Assembly (NCBI GenBank): GCA_002491905.1
Contig: DKWV01000053.1
Span: 62,001-126,000, forward strand
Reading direction: 5' to 3'
Origin: Lachnospiraceae bacterium UBA7143
GTDB lineage: Bacteria > Bacillota > Clostridia > Lachnospirales > Lachnospiraceae
DNA length: 64,000 nt
Within the stretch, counting starts at the first letter, position 1, and the number at the start of each line of letters is the position of its first letter. Below are positions 46,061-54,288 of the stretch, piece by piece. The notes under the pieces were generated by a model, which saw only the letters and a list, made by a program, of their open reading frames with translations, was not told the DNA's origin and did no database searches. The position numbers and the translations under genes are program-made.

Positions 46061-46074
46061 CGAACAAACGTTCG
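46061..46074. promoter_or_regulatory. Second LexA (SOS) box in the divergent intergenic region
   Basis: CGAACAAACGTTCG fits all positions of the CGAACRNRYGTTYG consensus. It is 32 bases from the first box, centre to centre, and would control the rightward phage genes; a weak + strand promoter, TTTACG at 46057 and TAATTT at 46080 with a 17-base spacer, overlaps it. Confidence 0.78.
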
Positions 46075-46270
46075 TTATTTAATTTTTTAATTTGCTGCCG
46101 CCACATCCTCCCCTATATTATTTCTTTTTCTGTCCCAAAAAACGGACTCTGTTTATTTCTGCTTTTTTCTGTGCATCAAATTTTAGAAAAAGCAAATTCA
46201 AATGTAGAAATATATAGTGTGACCACAATGCAGCTGCTGCCGACAGCCATTTATCAGAAGAAAGGGGAAC

Positions 46271-46501
46271 ATGACATTCATGCAGGGAAAAAATAACAGA
46301 CACAGGGCAATACAGAAAGATCCTACAACATTTGGGGGTATCGTTTATCTCTCGGATTTCAGCACATACCATCCGAGAACAAAATGCGGGGCCGAATCCC
46401 CGACCGCGAGCCGTATCGCACAGGATCAGAGGTTTGACGACACATGCAGAAAAAACGGCCAAAATCTGCAGATGCAGGCTAAAGACCATACTGCACAATA
46501 G
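46271..46501 (+). CDS. Small hypothetical protein at the head of the phage operon
   Basis: A 76-residue frame (MTFMQGKNNRHRAIQKDPTT) with AAAGGGG just before the start, ending 16 bases before the polymerase gene. Two cysteines, mostly polar. No family was recognised. It could be a leader or early regulatory protein. Confidence 0.45.
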   Translation: MTFMQGKNNRHRAIQKDPTTFGGIVYLSDFSTYHPRTKCGAESPTASRIAQDQRFDDTCRKNGQNLQMQAKDHTAQ

Positions 46502-46517
46502 AAAGGAGTGAGGTTCA

Positions 46518-49166
46518 GTGCTTGACAGACAATATCATTTATATTCGGTTGACACCGGGAATTTTTACAGCAGTCGGGAACGGTATCTTCACGAAATGAA
46601 CTATAGATATCGGAAGGAGCGCAATTACATACAGAATAAACTGCACGAGCTGGAAAAAGAAGCAGACACAGAAAACGACTGCCTGTTCTGGAACAGACTG
46701 ATTCAGCATAAACGGGAAAAAGCGAAAGAGTCAAAAGAAAAACTGCTTGCCCTTCTGGCTGGCAAAGTCAGACAGAACGAACTGACAGACGGCAGAGACC
46801 ATATCCGCACGCTGAAGGCGGATGCCCTCAACGACACCAACGTGATATCTGCTTTCGATTCCGCGTTGAGCCGGGCAATCGGCATCAGACAGAATGAACT
46901 GACAGAATCTCTGATCATTGTACAGGTTTACTACTTTGATCTGTTTAAGGATCTATTCTTTTACGGCTTTTTACACAACGGCGAGAAATATATCTATTTT
47001 ACTTCCTCGGCCGGTCAGATTCGCAGCAAGAAAGCCGTTTTTATAAAAGAATCTGTATGGAACCGGATTCAAAATACCATTATGTGCGGACTTACCATGG
47101 AGAAAATTAACGCAAAAGGCGGCAACAATGTCAACAAGCATCTGGCATACATGGCGCTGTCCAACTCCGCCACGGACGAGTGGAAAGAATTTGACATCGA
47201 CAAATCCATTGTCATCGAAGACTTTGAGACAAACGTGTACGGCACCTTCGATTTTGTAGATGAGACGAATTATTCCATAACCAGAAAAACGGATGCCATT
47301 CCTGTTCCCCACACCGATGGCGCCGGTATGATCCTGCCAGCCGTGTCGCGCAAGAATTTTATGCTCCGCGCTCCCTGGATCAAAGGTCTGCTTGGTGTGT
47401 TCGATTTTCGGAAATTCGTGGAAGTAAACGGCTGCTCTCCCGTCATCACCGACATTTACGGCAAGACTCACGACATAATAGAAGAAGATATCCAGATCAT
47501 CTTTACCAGAAGTCAGTTCAAAATGTATCCCTACTACGACTCCTGGGACGAATACAAATCTTTCTTTAAAAAATATCATTGCAGCGCAGGGATATGCAAT
47601 GTGGAGGAAGACAGAATTAAAAGGGCAAAGATCAACTATCAGATGCTGCAGACGCTCACTGACATTACGGATCCAGAAATTGATCTGCTGACGAAAAAAT
47701 CAGCAGACCGCATCCGCAATATCTGCACCTCTAAGGAAACTATGTTTGATGTTTTGGGGATCTCCCCCTACAACACGGATATGACCCCCTTCCAGCAGGC
47801 CGTCAAGCTGTACCCTTCCCTGCTTGGCGACACTTACACCAAGGATATCCTTCGGGACGTGAAAAACAGCCTGCTCAAAAAATACCGAAGCGGAAAACTC
47901 GAAATTAATGGCAGATATACCTTCCTGCTTCCCGATTTTTATGCCGCCTGCGAATACTGGTTCGGAAAAACAGACAACCCCCAGGGGCTTCTTGCGGACA
48001 CGGAGGTCTTTTGCCGCCTGTTCCGCCGCTTCGACAAACTGGACTGCCTCAGAAGCCCGCACCTGTACAGGGAACATGCCGTGCGGCACAATGTCGCAAG
48101 TGAGACAGACACGGGCCGGGCAGAAAAACTTGAGGAATGGTTTCTCACGGACGGTCTCTATGCCAGCACCCATGATCTGATCAGTAAGCTGTTAATGTAC
48201 GATGTGGACGGGGACAAAGCGCTTGTAGCCGCTGACCCGGAGCTGACAGAGATAGCAGAGCGCAATATGAAAGACATTGTCCCCCTCTACTATAATATGC
48301 GCAAAGCCCAACCTGTCCCGCTGAACAGGCAGAACTTATACGCCGGACTGCACGCCGCCTTCACCGGCGGCAATATCGGAATCTACAGCAACGCAATCTC
48401 AAAGATATGGAACAGCGAAGTATTTCTTTCCGGCGATGAAGCTCAAAAGCAGGACGCCATCACCTGTGTGAAACAGCTCTGCTGCCAGAACAACTTTGTA
48501 ATTGATTATGCAAAGACCTTATATAAGCCCGAATTTCCCAGGAAGGTCAGTGAACAGATCGCCCGGTATACCGGCGACAGGCTGCCCGCCTTCTTTGAGT
48601 TCGCAAAGGATAAGGAGAAGTCACAGATTCAGGAGCGCAACGGCAGTTTCGTAAACAGGCTGTACGATAAAATTCCCGACAAACCGATCAGCACACGCAG
48701 CCTTCATCTGGAAGCAATCAACCATCAGAAAATGATGTCCGACAGAAATATCCGGTGCAGTGACGAAGCGGCCGCCCTCTACGATGCCTTAAATAAGCAA
48801 TACCGTTACATGATCCACATGAAAGATGCGCGCGCGGACAATATGCAGTACATTGCAGCCAAAATCCGCGAGTCTTTCTCCTCCCTCGGCTGCTCCGAAG
48901 AAATGATTGCCGACATGCTGGTAGAATACCTGTACGGCAGAGGAAAAAGATACAAACAGCTTCTCTGGTTCTGTTATGGGGAACAGGTGGTGGCAAACCT
49001 CAGAAAAAATATAGGAACGCCGAACACCAAATACATCCCCTGCGCCGACTGCGGGGAATGGATAGAAATCCGTGCCAGGGACAACCGCACCAGACGCTGC
49101 CCTTCCTGCCAGAAAGAGTATGTCAGGATGTGCGACCGGAACCGCAAAAGGAAAAATTCCGTTTAA
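46518..49166 (+). CDS. Two-barrel RNA polymerase of the RdRP/YonO superfamily
   Basis: An 882-residue protein starting at GTG after AAAGGAG. By eye, blocks align in order with cellular RNA-dependent RNA polymerases: YFTSSAGQIRS (159-170; compare FSSSQLR), DGAGMILP (267-274; DGIGKISP), IKGLLGVFDF (288-297; GGYKGVVAVD), RSQFKMY (RPSMKKF-like), RSPHLYREHAVR (512-523; KNPCLHPGDVR) and MYDVDGDKALV (catalytic D562, D564, D566; SDLDGDxYFV). A zinc ribbon ends the protein (C842, C845, C861, C864). The family also includes phage SPbeta YonO, a DNA-dependent RNA polymerase. It likely transcribes this element's genes. Confidence 0.75.
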   Translation: MLDRQYHLYSVDTGNFYSSRERYLHEMNYRYRKERNYIQNKLHELEKEADTENDCLFWNRLIQHKREKAKESKEKLLALLAGKVRQNELTDGRDHIRTLKADALNDTNVISAFDSALSRAIGIRQNELTESLIIVQVYYFDLFKDLFFYGFLHNGEKYIYFTSSAGQIRSKKAVFIKESVWNRIQNTIMCGLTMEKINAKGGNNVNKHLAYMALSNSATDEWKEFDIDKSIVIEDFETNVYGTFDFVDETNYSITRKTDAIPVPHTDGAGMILPAVSRKNFMLRAPWIKGLLGVFDFRKFVEVNGCSPVITDIYGKTHDIIEEDIQIIFTRSQFKMYPYYDSWDEYKSFFKKYHCSAGICNVEEDRIKRAKINYQMLQTLTDITDPEIDLLTKKSADRIRNICTSKETMFDVLGISPYNTDMTPFQQAVKLYPSLLGDTYTKDILRDVKNSLLKKYRSGKLEINGRYTFLLPDFYAACEYWFGKTDNPQGLLADTEVFCRLFRRFDKLDCLRSPHLYREHAVRHNVASETDTGRAEKLEEWFLTDGLYASTHDLISKLLMYDVDGDKALVAADPELTEIAERNMKDIVPLYYNMRKAQPVPLNRQNLYAGLHAAFTGGNIGIYSNAISKIWNSEVFLSGDEAQKQDAITCVKQLCCQNNFVIDYAKTLYKPEFPRKVSEQIARYTGDRLPAFFEFAKDKEKSQIQERNGSFVNRLYDKIPDKPISTRSLHLEAINHQKMMSDRNIRCSDEAAALYDALNKQYRYMIHMKDARADNMQYIAAKIRESFSSLGCSEEMIADMLVEYLYGRGKRYKQLLWFCYGEQVVANLRKNIGTPNTKYIPCADCGEWIEIRARDNRTRRCPSCQKEYVRMCDRNRKRKNSV

Positions 49167-49307
49167 CAACCCAGATCAAAACAGGCCACTGCCACTGGCC
49201 GAAACCAGACAGGAAAAAAAGCAAACAGCCATCCGCGATGGGTTTTCTGTTGTGTATATAAGGGAACCAGCACATTGCGCAATGGCTGTGGACAGGAGGA
49301 AACCATC

Positions 49308-49604
49308 TTGATTATCACGCAGGAAAACCTGATAAACCAAATAGCCGGCAGGGAAGAGCTCAGTCCTGCCACCGTCCGCAGAATTTTTAAATCGGCGGAA
49401 GATATCATCTTCAGCTGCCTGTCTTCCACTACCTCCTCTGAAAATACGATCGTAAAAGTACTGGATGGATTGAGCGTGGAATGCACCCTCCTTCCCGAAC
49501 GGGAAATCCATACCTATGACACCATCATCTGTAAGCCACGACTTTGGACTAAGCCCAAAATCACCCGGTACTACAACAGAAAGCTGAACGGCTATTTTAA
49601 ATGA
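49308..49604 (+). CDS. HU/IHF-like DNA-binding protein
   Basis: A 98-residue protein starting at TTG, 8 bases after AGGAGG. The N-terminal helices ENLINQIAGREELSPATVRR and the C-terminal PKITRYYNRKLNGYF resemble the HU fold (two helices, beta arm, basic tail), but it is divergent. It may package or bend DNA, or be a phage transcription co-factor. Its stop overlaps the next ATG, so the genes are coupled. Confidence 0.55.
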   Translation: MIITQENLINQIAGREELSPATVRRIFKSAEDIIFSCLSSTTSSENTIVKVLDGLSVECTLLPEREIHTYDTIICKPRLWTKPKITRYYNRKLNGYFK

Positions 49605-49618
49605 AAGCAGGTGAACCC

Positions 49619-50380
49619 TTGAAGCTTAACTATTTCGAATTACTATCACCCGATCCGGTACAGGTTCCGTCGGTAGGAGGCGTCAAATCTCCCACTCTGC
49701 GGGAAATCTCTTCCCTTGGTTACCGCACCTACCGACATTATCTGGCGGTTCTTTCCCTGGATCTGCCTTCGTATCTGTCCATGACAGGTACATCCGAATT
49801 CTATGCCCTCCTGTCTGATGAGGAAAAGGAAAAGGCGACCCTGTTTGATCTGCTCCTGTCCAGTCCGCCCTCCTGTACACTGCTACAGAATATACTGGAC
49901 TTCTTTATCGCAGAGACCGTCACCTTTTCCGAATCCCGGCATGCCTTTCTGGTCAGCGGCAACAACGGACAGACAGGAATGATCAGAAGGGAAAACTACC
50001 TTACTGTGTGCGACCTGATCGGACAGCGCAACTACCTGAAACCGAGGCACGACGAAGACCTGTCAAAGATAAAGAACAAAAAGGCGCTGGAGATTATGAA
50101 AAAGCTTCAGAAGGGAAGGGCCGAAACAAAAAAGCTTGCAAAGACAGATAAAAACATGGAGCTGGGAAATATCATTTCCGCCGTTGCCAACAGGAGTCAG
50201 TCCCTGCATATCTTAAACATCTGGGATCTGACTGTATACCAGCTCTGGGACTGCTTTGCCCGGCTTTCCGGCAATAACCTGTACAACATTCAATCCATGA
50301 GCGTTGCGGCCTGGGGTGACAAGAACCACTCCTTCGACGCGTCCGCATGGTTCAGAAAAATAGAAACCGAGAATCCATAA
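49619..50380 (+). CDS. Phage protein of unknown function, perhaps tail assembly
   Basis: About 253 residues from TTG at 49619 (259 from ATG at 49601). It reads KLNYFELLSPDPVQVPSVGG, then a helical body (LREISSLGYRTYRHYLAVLS) and a Lys-rich segment. It sits directly before the tail-tube gene, the usual place for tail assembly or completion proteins. The ATG at 49601 lies within GAAAGCAGGTGA, so the TTG start is preferred. Confidence 0.6.
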   Translation: MKLNYFELLSPDPVQVPSVGGVKSPTLREISSLGYRTYRHYLAVLSLDLPSYLSMTGTSEFYALLSDEEKEKATLFDLLLSSPPSCTLLQNILDFFIAETVTFSESRHAFLVSGNNGQTGMIRRENYLTVCDLIGQRNYLKPRHDEDLSKIKNKKALEIMKKLQKGRAETKKLAKTDKNMELGNIISAVANRSQSLHILNIWDLTVYQLWDCFARLSGNNLYNIQSMSVAAWGDKNHSFDASAWFRKIETENP

Positions 50381-50405
50381 CAAACATTTAAAGGAGGAAC
50401 ACATT

Positions 50406-51137
50406 ATGATAAACCCTAACATGGCAAACAGAGAGGTCTGCGATCTGCTCTTCGTGGACTATGCCACAAAGAAACCCTTTCTCAATCTGGATTTCGCAAA
50501 CGTCAGCACCACGGAGCTGACCGGCGAATCCGTATTTGCCCACGGCGGAAAGGGCCACCCCAAGCGCGTCCAGTTCTCCGGCGAGAGAGGCGGCACCATT
50601 ACCATCGAGACGCAGATCCAGACCGTTAAACTCTGGCAGCTGATTACCGGCGGCGAGGTTTCCAAGTCTGCTAAGTTTGTGACCAGAATGGAAGCGACCG
50701 TTGACGGCACCGGAACCGGCATTACTCTGCCCGATGCACCGGCTGCAGACAGTGTGGTTGTCTACAAAGCAAACGACGATTGCGGCACAGAGCTGGCATG
50801 TACTGTGACCGATAAAGCCATCACCCTCACATCCGCTCTGACTGGCGGCGACACGGTTATCGTTTACTACATGAAAGAGGTAAACGAAGGCGTTCAGAGA
50901 ATCAACATCAAATCCACCAGCTTCCCGAAGAATTTCACCGTCTATGGTGACACGGTTATGAAGACCGAGGATGACGAAGCGGTGCCGCTTAAGCTCACAG
51001 CCTACAAGTGTGCTCCCCAGTCCAACATGTCTCTCAGCTTCACCAACAACGGCGATCCCGGAAGCCTGACCATCACCGCTGATCTGATGGCGGATCAGGA
51101 CAACAACATTCTCGATCTCACCCTCATCGAAGCGTAG
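50406..51137 (+). CDS. Tail-tube-like phage structural protein
   Basis: A 243-residue, beta-rich protein: MINPNMANREVCDLLFVDYA, then VQFSGERGGTITIETQIQT and FTVYGDTVMKTEDDEAVPLK. A central Thr/Gly-rich insertion (about 95-155) looks like a bacterial Ig-like or pointed loop domain. Length, predicted beta fold and position two genes before holin suggest a major tail-tube or structural protein. Strong AGGAGGAAC site. Not confirmed by a known motif. Confidence 0.6.
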   Translation: MINPNMANREVCDLLFVDYATKKPFLNLDFANVSTTELTGESVFAHGGKGHPKRVQFSGERGGTITIETQIQTVKLWQLITGGEVSKSAKFVTRMEATVDGTGTGITLPDAPAADSVVVYKANDDCGTELACTVTDKAITLTSALTGGDTVIVYYMKEVNEGVQRINIKSTSFPKNFTVYGDTVMKTEDDEAVPLKLTAYKCAPQSNMSLSFTNNGDPGSLTITADLMADQDNNILDLTLIEA

Positions 51138-51149
51138 TCTCTTCCGAAG

Positions 51150-51182
51150 AAAAGCGGCCGCCGTACAACGACGCCGCTTTTC
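51150..51182 (+). terminator. Hairpin directly after the structural gene
   Basis: AAAAGCGG pairs with CCGCTTTT around a short loop, 12 bases after the stop. A second, stronger terminator follows at 51200. Confidence 0.6.
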
Positions 51183-51199
51183 AGTGAAAGTCACATGAC

Positions 51200-51249
51200 A
51201 GGGATAACACGTATTACAACACAGTTTGTATGTGTTATCCCTTTTTTTT
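51200..51249 (+). terminator. Strong intrinsic terminator before the lysis genes
   Basis: AGGGATAACAC (51200-51210) pairs with GTGTTATCCCT (51232-51242) and is followed by seven T. It separates the structural genes from holin and endolysin, so lysis expression needs read-through, antitermination or a promoter in 51250-51290. Confidence 0.85.
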
Positions 51250-51299
51250 ACGATAATCAAAAAACAGCAGCAGAAAACGTGCTGTGGTTAGGAGTGAAT

Positions 51300-51701
51300 A
51301 TGGAATTTACCGAATTAATTCAGTATATCTTTTACATCGTTTTAACCGCCATTTTACCCGTGACTGTCAAATATATCGTCAATCTCATCCAGGCCAGAAT
51401 CCGGGAGAGCGCATTCATCGAAAACGCCGTGAAGACGGAAGCCCAGAGTATGCTGATAAAGGACGCGCTGTCCGGCGTCATGGATGCCGTATTATATGTC
51501 AACCAGACCTTTGTCGACACGCTGAAGAGCAAGGGCGAATTTACCGAAAATGCCTGGGACGAGGCAAAACAGAAAGCATACAATGCCGCCCTGCTCACCA
51601 TTTCCGAAGCCTCTAAAAATGCAGTGGAAAGCGTCTACGGTTCCTTTGACCACTGGCTGCGGATAAAAATAGAAGCCTCCGTCAAAGCCGCCAAACAGTA
51701 A
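51300..51701 (+). CDS. Phage holin, LLH type
   Basis: A 133-residue protein with one N-terminal membrane helix (YIFYIVLTAILPVTVKYIV) and a long helical, charged tail (EAQSMLIKDALSGVMDAVLY). This matches the phage holin LLH family. The ATG at 51300 follows TTAGGAGTG; an upstream frame start at 51195 lies in the terminator and is not used. It lies 12 bases before the endolysin. Confidence 0.82.
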   Translation: MEFTELIQYIFYIVLTAILPVTVKYIVNLIQARIRESAFIENAVKTEAQSMLIKDALSGVMDAVLYVNQTFVDTLKSKGEFTENAWDEAKQKAYNAALLTISEASKNAVESVYGSFDHWLRIKIEASVKAAKQ

Positions 51702-51713
51702 GGATGTGATTTT

Positions 51714-52730
51714 ATGAAACCAACAATCAGTAAAAACGGCCTTGCCCTTATCAGGCGGTTTGAAGGCTGCCGCTTAACCGCCTATCAGGACAGCTCCGGC
51801 GTGTGGACCATCGGATACGGCCATACCTCGGGCGTTTCCAAAGGACAGACCATTACCCAGGCGCAGGCCGACGCCTATCTGTGCACCGACTGCGCAAACG
51901 CCGAAAAGGCAGTTAACCGTTATATGGACACCTACCACTGGAACCAGAACCAGTTTGATGCCCTTGTCAGCTTTACCTTCAACTGTGGCACCGGAAATCT
52001 GAATACTCTGTTGAATCACGGACAGCGGAGCATCGCCCAGATCAGCGACAAAATTCCGGCCTACCGAAAGTCCGGCGGCAAAGTCCTGCAGGGCCTGATC
52101 AACAGGCGCGCTGCCGAAAAAGCATTGTTCGACACACCAGTCTCCTCCGCCGGAAACACCTCTTCCTCTGCATACATAAAGCCCATCAGCTATCTGCAGA
52201 CCGATCCCCGCTGGAAAACACATAACTACTCCGCCAGAGGTGAACGGAAAACCATCGGCAGTTCCGGATGTGGCATCACAGCCTCCGCTATGGTGATTGC
52301 CACCTTGAAAGACCCGGCTGTCACCCCCGTGAACACCGCCGAGTGGTCCATGTCCCACGGCTACAAAGCTCTGAACCAGGGAACCTACTACTCCTATTTT
52401 GTCCCCCAGTTCTCCGCTTTTGGCATCCCATGCGAACGGTTAAACCAGACCAGCCTGTATGGCAAATCCTTATCCGCCGCCCATGAAAAGGCGCTTCACG
52501 CACTGCAAAGCGGCGACTGGGTAATTGCCTGCATGGGAAAAGGAAACTGGACAAGCGCAGGCCATTTTATCCTGCTGTACCGTTATGAAAACGGTTATGT
52601 CTATATCAATGATCCCGCATCCACAAAGGAGACACGGATTAAAAACACATGGGATCTGTTCGCGAAGCAGGTAAAATACATGTGGGTTATTCACGTTTCC
52701 AATGGAGCCGTCTCCCCGGCAGACGCCTGA
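51714..52730 (+). CDS. Endolysin: GH24 lysozyme fused to a C39-like peptidase
   Basis: A 338-residue enzyme. Residues 1-140 are a T4-type (GH24) lysozyme with the triad E17, D26 and T31 (RRFEGCRLTAYQDSSGVWTI). Residues 155-338 are a papain-like C39-type domain with Cys in GSSGCGITASAM, His in AGHFILLYRY and Asp in INDPAS. It would cut both sugar and peptide bonds of peptidoglycan. No signal peptide, so it exits through the holin. Ribosome site AGTAAGGATG. Confidence 0.92.
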   Translation: MKPTISKNGLALIRRFEGCRLTAYQDSSGVWTIGYGHTSGVSKGQTITQAQADAYLCTDCANAEKAVNRYMDTYHWNQNQFDALVSFTFNCGTGNLNTLLNHGQRSIAQISDKIPAYRKSGGKVLQGLINRRAAEKALFDTPVSSAGNTSSSAYIKPISYLQTDPRWKTHNYSARGERKTIGSSGCGITASAMVIATLKDPAVTPVNTAEWSMSHGYKALNQGTYYSYFVPQFSAFGIPCERLNQTSLYGKSLSAAHEKALHALQSGDWVIACMGKGNWTSAGHFILLYRYENGYVYINDPASTKETRIKNTWDLFAKQVKYMWVIHVSNGAVSPADA

Positions 52731-52760
52731 TATCCTGCCCAGAAAGGAATCCAAGGTAAG

Positions 52761-53270
52761 ATGAATGAAATAATGGAACTAACAAAAATTGACTATGTAT
52801 CCGTATTTCCAGCCGTGCTTGCTCTCCTGGCCGGATCGAAAGCCATTCTCTCCCTCTTTGAATGGCTTTTTCACAGACTCGGTCTCGAGACAAAATGGAT
52901 GCGTCAGCGGCGGGAGGAGCACGAGCTGCTGATACAGACCTCCCAGAATCTCACTGCCCTGCAAAAGCAGCATGTGCACGATATGGAAAAATCAGACAGA
53001 CGGGATGAGGAGATTTCCGCGGACATCAAGAAACTTACCCGCATGTTTGTGGATAAGGAAATCGACGATATGCGATGGGAAAGCAACAATTTTGCCACCA
53101 AGGTTTCCGAAGGAAAACCCTGCAATAAAGACAGCTTCAAACACTGCATCCACATCTATGAAAAATACGAACAGATCCTTGCAGAAAATGGCTTTGAAAA
53201 CGGCGAGGTGGAGATCTCTATGGAGTTGATCAATGATGCTTATGTGCGGAAGATGAAAGAGGGGTTTTAG
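52761..53270 (+). CDS. Membrane-anchored coiled-coil protein of the lysis module
   Basis: A 169-residue protein. A membrane helix is at about 11-35 (VFPAVLALLAGSKAILSLFE), then a Glu/Lys/Gln-rich coiled coil. The C-terminal part (FKHCIHIYEKYEQILAENG) is typical of small phage proteins beside holins. It may regulate holin or act as a spanin-like or second holin component. Confidence 0.65.
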   Translation: MNEIMELTKIDYVSVFPAVLALLAGSKAILSLFEWLFHRLGLETKWMRQRREEHELLIQTSQNLTALQKQHVHDMEKSDRRDEEISADIKKLTRMFVDKEIDDMRWESNNFATKVSEGKPCNKDSFKHCIHIYEKYEQILAENGFENGEVEISMELINDAYVRKMKEGF

Positions 53271-53524
53271 ACAAAATTTTAATAGCTTTTCCTTCTGACG
53301 AGTCGGGAAGTATCACAAAGAAAGACATAGAGCGCCACATATATTTTGTTATAGCAATTTTGTTTACCCGCAATTCAAAAAGAATTAAAAGGTATTTCAA
53401 AAAGGAATAGCCACCTTAACGCAAAATGCCAAATACCACCCCTTGGTACAATTAATTGACTTTGTATCAAAAGTAGTGTGCATTTTTATCTAAAGTGTCA
53501 ATAGATATTTTAGTAACGATTGTA
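53271..53524. other. Non-coding stretch between the lysis module and the type III toxin-antitoxin locus
   Basis: AT-rich. One frame is open from 53270 to 53409 but has no start codon or ribosome site. A weak -35 (TAGATA, 53502-53507) near its end belongs to the antitoxin RNA promoter. Nothing else is recognised. Confidence 0.5.
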
Positions 53525-53530
53525 TATACT
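53525..53530 (+). promoter_or_regulatory. -10 element of the type III antitoxin RNA
   Basis: TATACT, with TAGATA at 53502-53507 at 17-base spacing. The predicted transcript starts near 53537, just before the first repeat. Confidence 0.55.
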
Positions 53531-53536
53531 AATATC

Positions 53537-53710
53537 AAGAAAACAGATTGTTTTCTTCTACGCCTGCTACTTGGCGTTACTAAATAAAGTAGATCGAAGG
53601 AAACACACGGGTCATTAGTGTTCTAAATGTATGAATCGAAAAAATACGCCTGCCATACGGCGTTGCTAAATTGTATGGAATGAGGAAAAGCCTATTTATT
53701 TAGGCTTTTT
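53537..53710 (+). ncRNA. Type III antitoxin RNA: three 43-nt tandem repeats
   Basis: Three units end in CTAAAT at 53585, 53628 and 53671, exactly 43 bases apart. Each has a hairpin before CTAAAT: ACGCC/GGCGT in units 1 and 3, ACAC/GTGT in unit 2. The pairs change together, which suggests a conserved RNA structure rather than conserved sequence. An intrinsic terminator follows and then the toxin gene. This is the ToxI/CptI layout; each repeat would be cut out and bind one toxin. Confidence 0.72.
53686..53710 (+). terminator. Terminator between antitoxin repeats and toxin gene
   Basis: AAAAGCCTA (53686-53694) pairs with TAGGCTTTT (53701-53709), followed by T residues. In type III systems such a leaky terminator keeps antitoxin RNA in excess over toxin mRNA. 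Confidence 0.85.
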
Positions 53711-53729
53711 CTATTACAGAGGATAAATT

Positions 53730-54224
53730 ATGAAGGAACATGGATTATATGTACTTAAAAGAGATTTTTTAGAACTTGTACATAATCTTGGCGGAGATTG
53801 TGATTATTATACTGGTAACAAACGTCCAATTTACTGCTGTATTAAGGATAATCGCATTGATGGATTATACTGGGCAATTCCTACAAGTGATATAAGTCAT
53901 CGGGATGATGGGCAGAAACAATATTATGAAATGTGCCTGAAGTGTCCAGATACCGATCTCCGCAGTTGTTATTATCATATTGGGCGGACTACAAAAGAAT
54001 CTCTCTATAAAATTAGTTCCTGTTTCCCAATAACTGAAAAGTATATTGACCATGAGTTTACTTCGTGTGATAAACATGTGGTTATAAAACGTGCTGAAAC
54101 TGTAAATGAGATAGAACGTAAGTTACGGAGAATACTTGCATTTGAATCACGCAGACCAAATTATTTTCAACAACATATAACTGATATTAAAGCATATCTG
54201 ATAAAAGAATTACAAGATTTATAA
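53730..54224 (+). CDS. ToxN/AbiQ/CptN-type endoribonuclease toxin
   Basis: A 164-residue protein with the family layout. An N-terminal strand-turn has DYYTGNKRPIYCCI, the KRP of AbiQ/ToxN. IDGLYWAIPTSDIS follows, matching the F/W-x-PLTS stretch, then YKISSCFPITEKYID (the NF-NMIPV-like segment), and C-terminal helices (EIERKLRRILAFESR). Such toxins cut mRNA and cause abortive infection. AGAGGA precedes the ATG. Its AT content and codon use differ from the flanking phage genes, suggesting separate transfer. Confidence 0.75.
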   Translation: MKEHGLYVLKRDFLELVHNLGGDCDYYTGNKRPIYCCIKDNRIDGLYWAIPTSDISHRDDGQKQYYEMCLKCPDTDLRSCYYHIGRTTKESLYKISSCFPITEKYIDHEFTSCDKHVVIKRAETVNEIERKLRRILAFESRRPNYFQQHITDIKAYLIKELQDL

Positions 54225-54238
54225 TATGTATATGACGG

Positions 54239-54264
54239 GCAGGACTCATCTCCTGCTCTTTTTC
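54239..54264 (+). terminator. Terminator after the ToxN-like gene
   Basis: GCAGGA (54239-54244) pairs with TCCTGC (54251-54256), followed by TCTTTTTCT. Confidence 0.8.
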
Positions 54265-54288
54265 TATACAAAAAACATATTTAACAGA

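Noticed and set aside
50388..51260. Long minus-strand open frame opposite the tail-tube gene
   Set aside because: It is a mirror of a GC-rich coding gene with a clear ribosome site on the + strand; its protein shows no coherent motifs. The same applies to 46971-47579 and 47700-48173.
51195..51299. Upstream in-frame start for the holin gene
   Set aside because: It lies inside the strong terminator stem and lacks a ribosome site; the ATG at 51300 is well placed after AGGAG.
53270..53409. Open frame reading DKILIAFPSDESGSITKK after the lysis-module gene
   Set aside because: No start codon, no ribosome site and only 46 codons; it may be a remnant but cannot be supported as a gene.
53543..53671. 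Three regularly spaced repeats, considered as a CRISPR array
   Set aside because: There are no unique spacers of constant length; the whole 43-base unit repeats with compensatory stem changes, and a terminator and ToxN-like gene follow.
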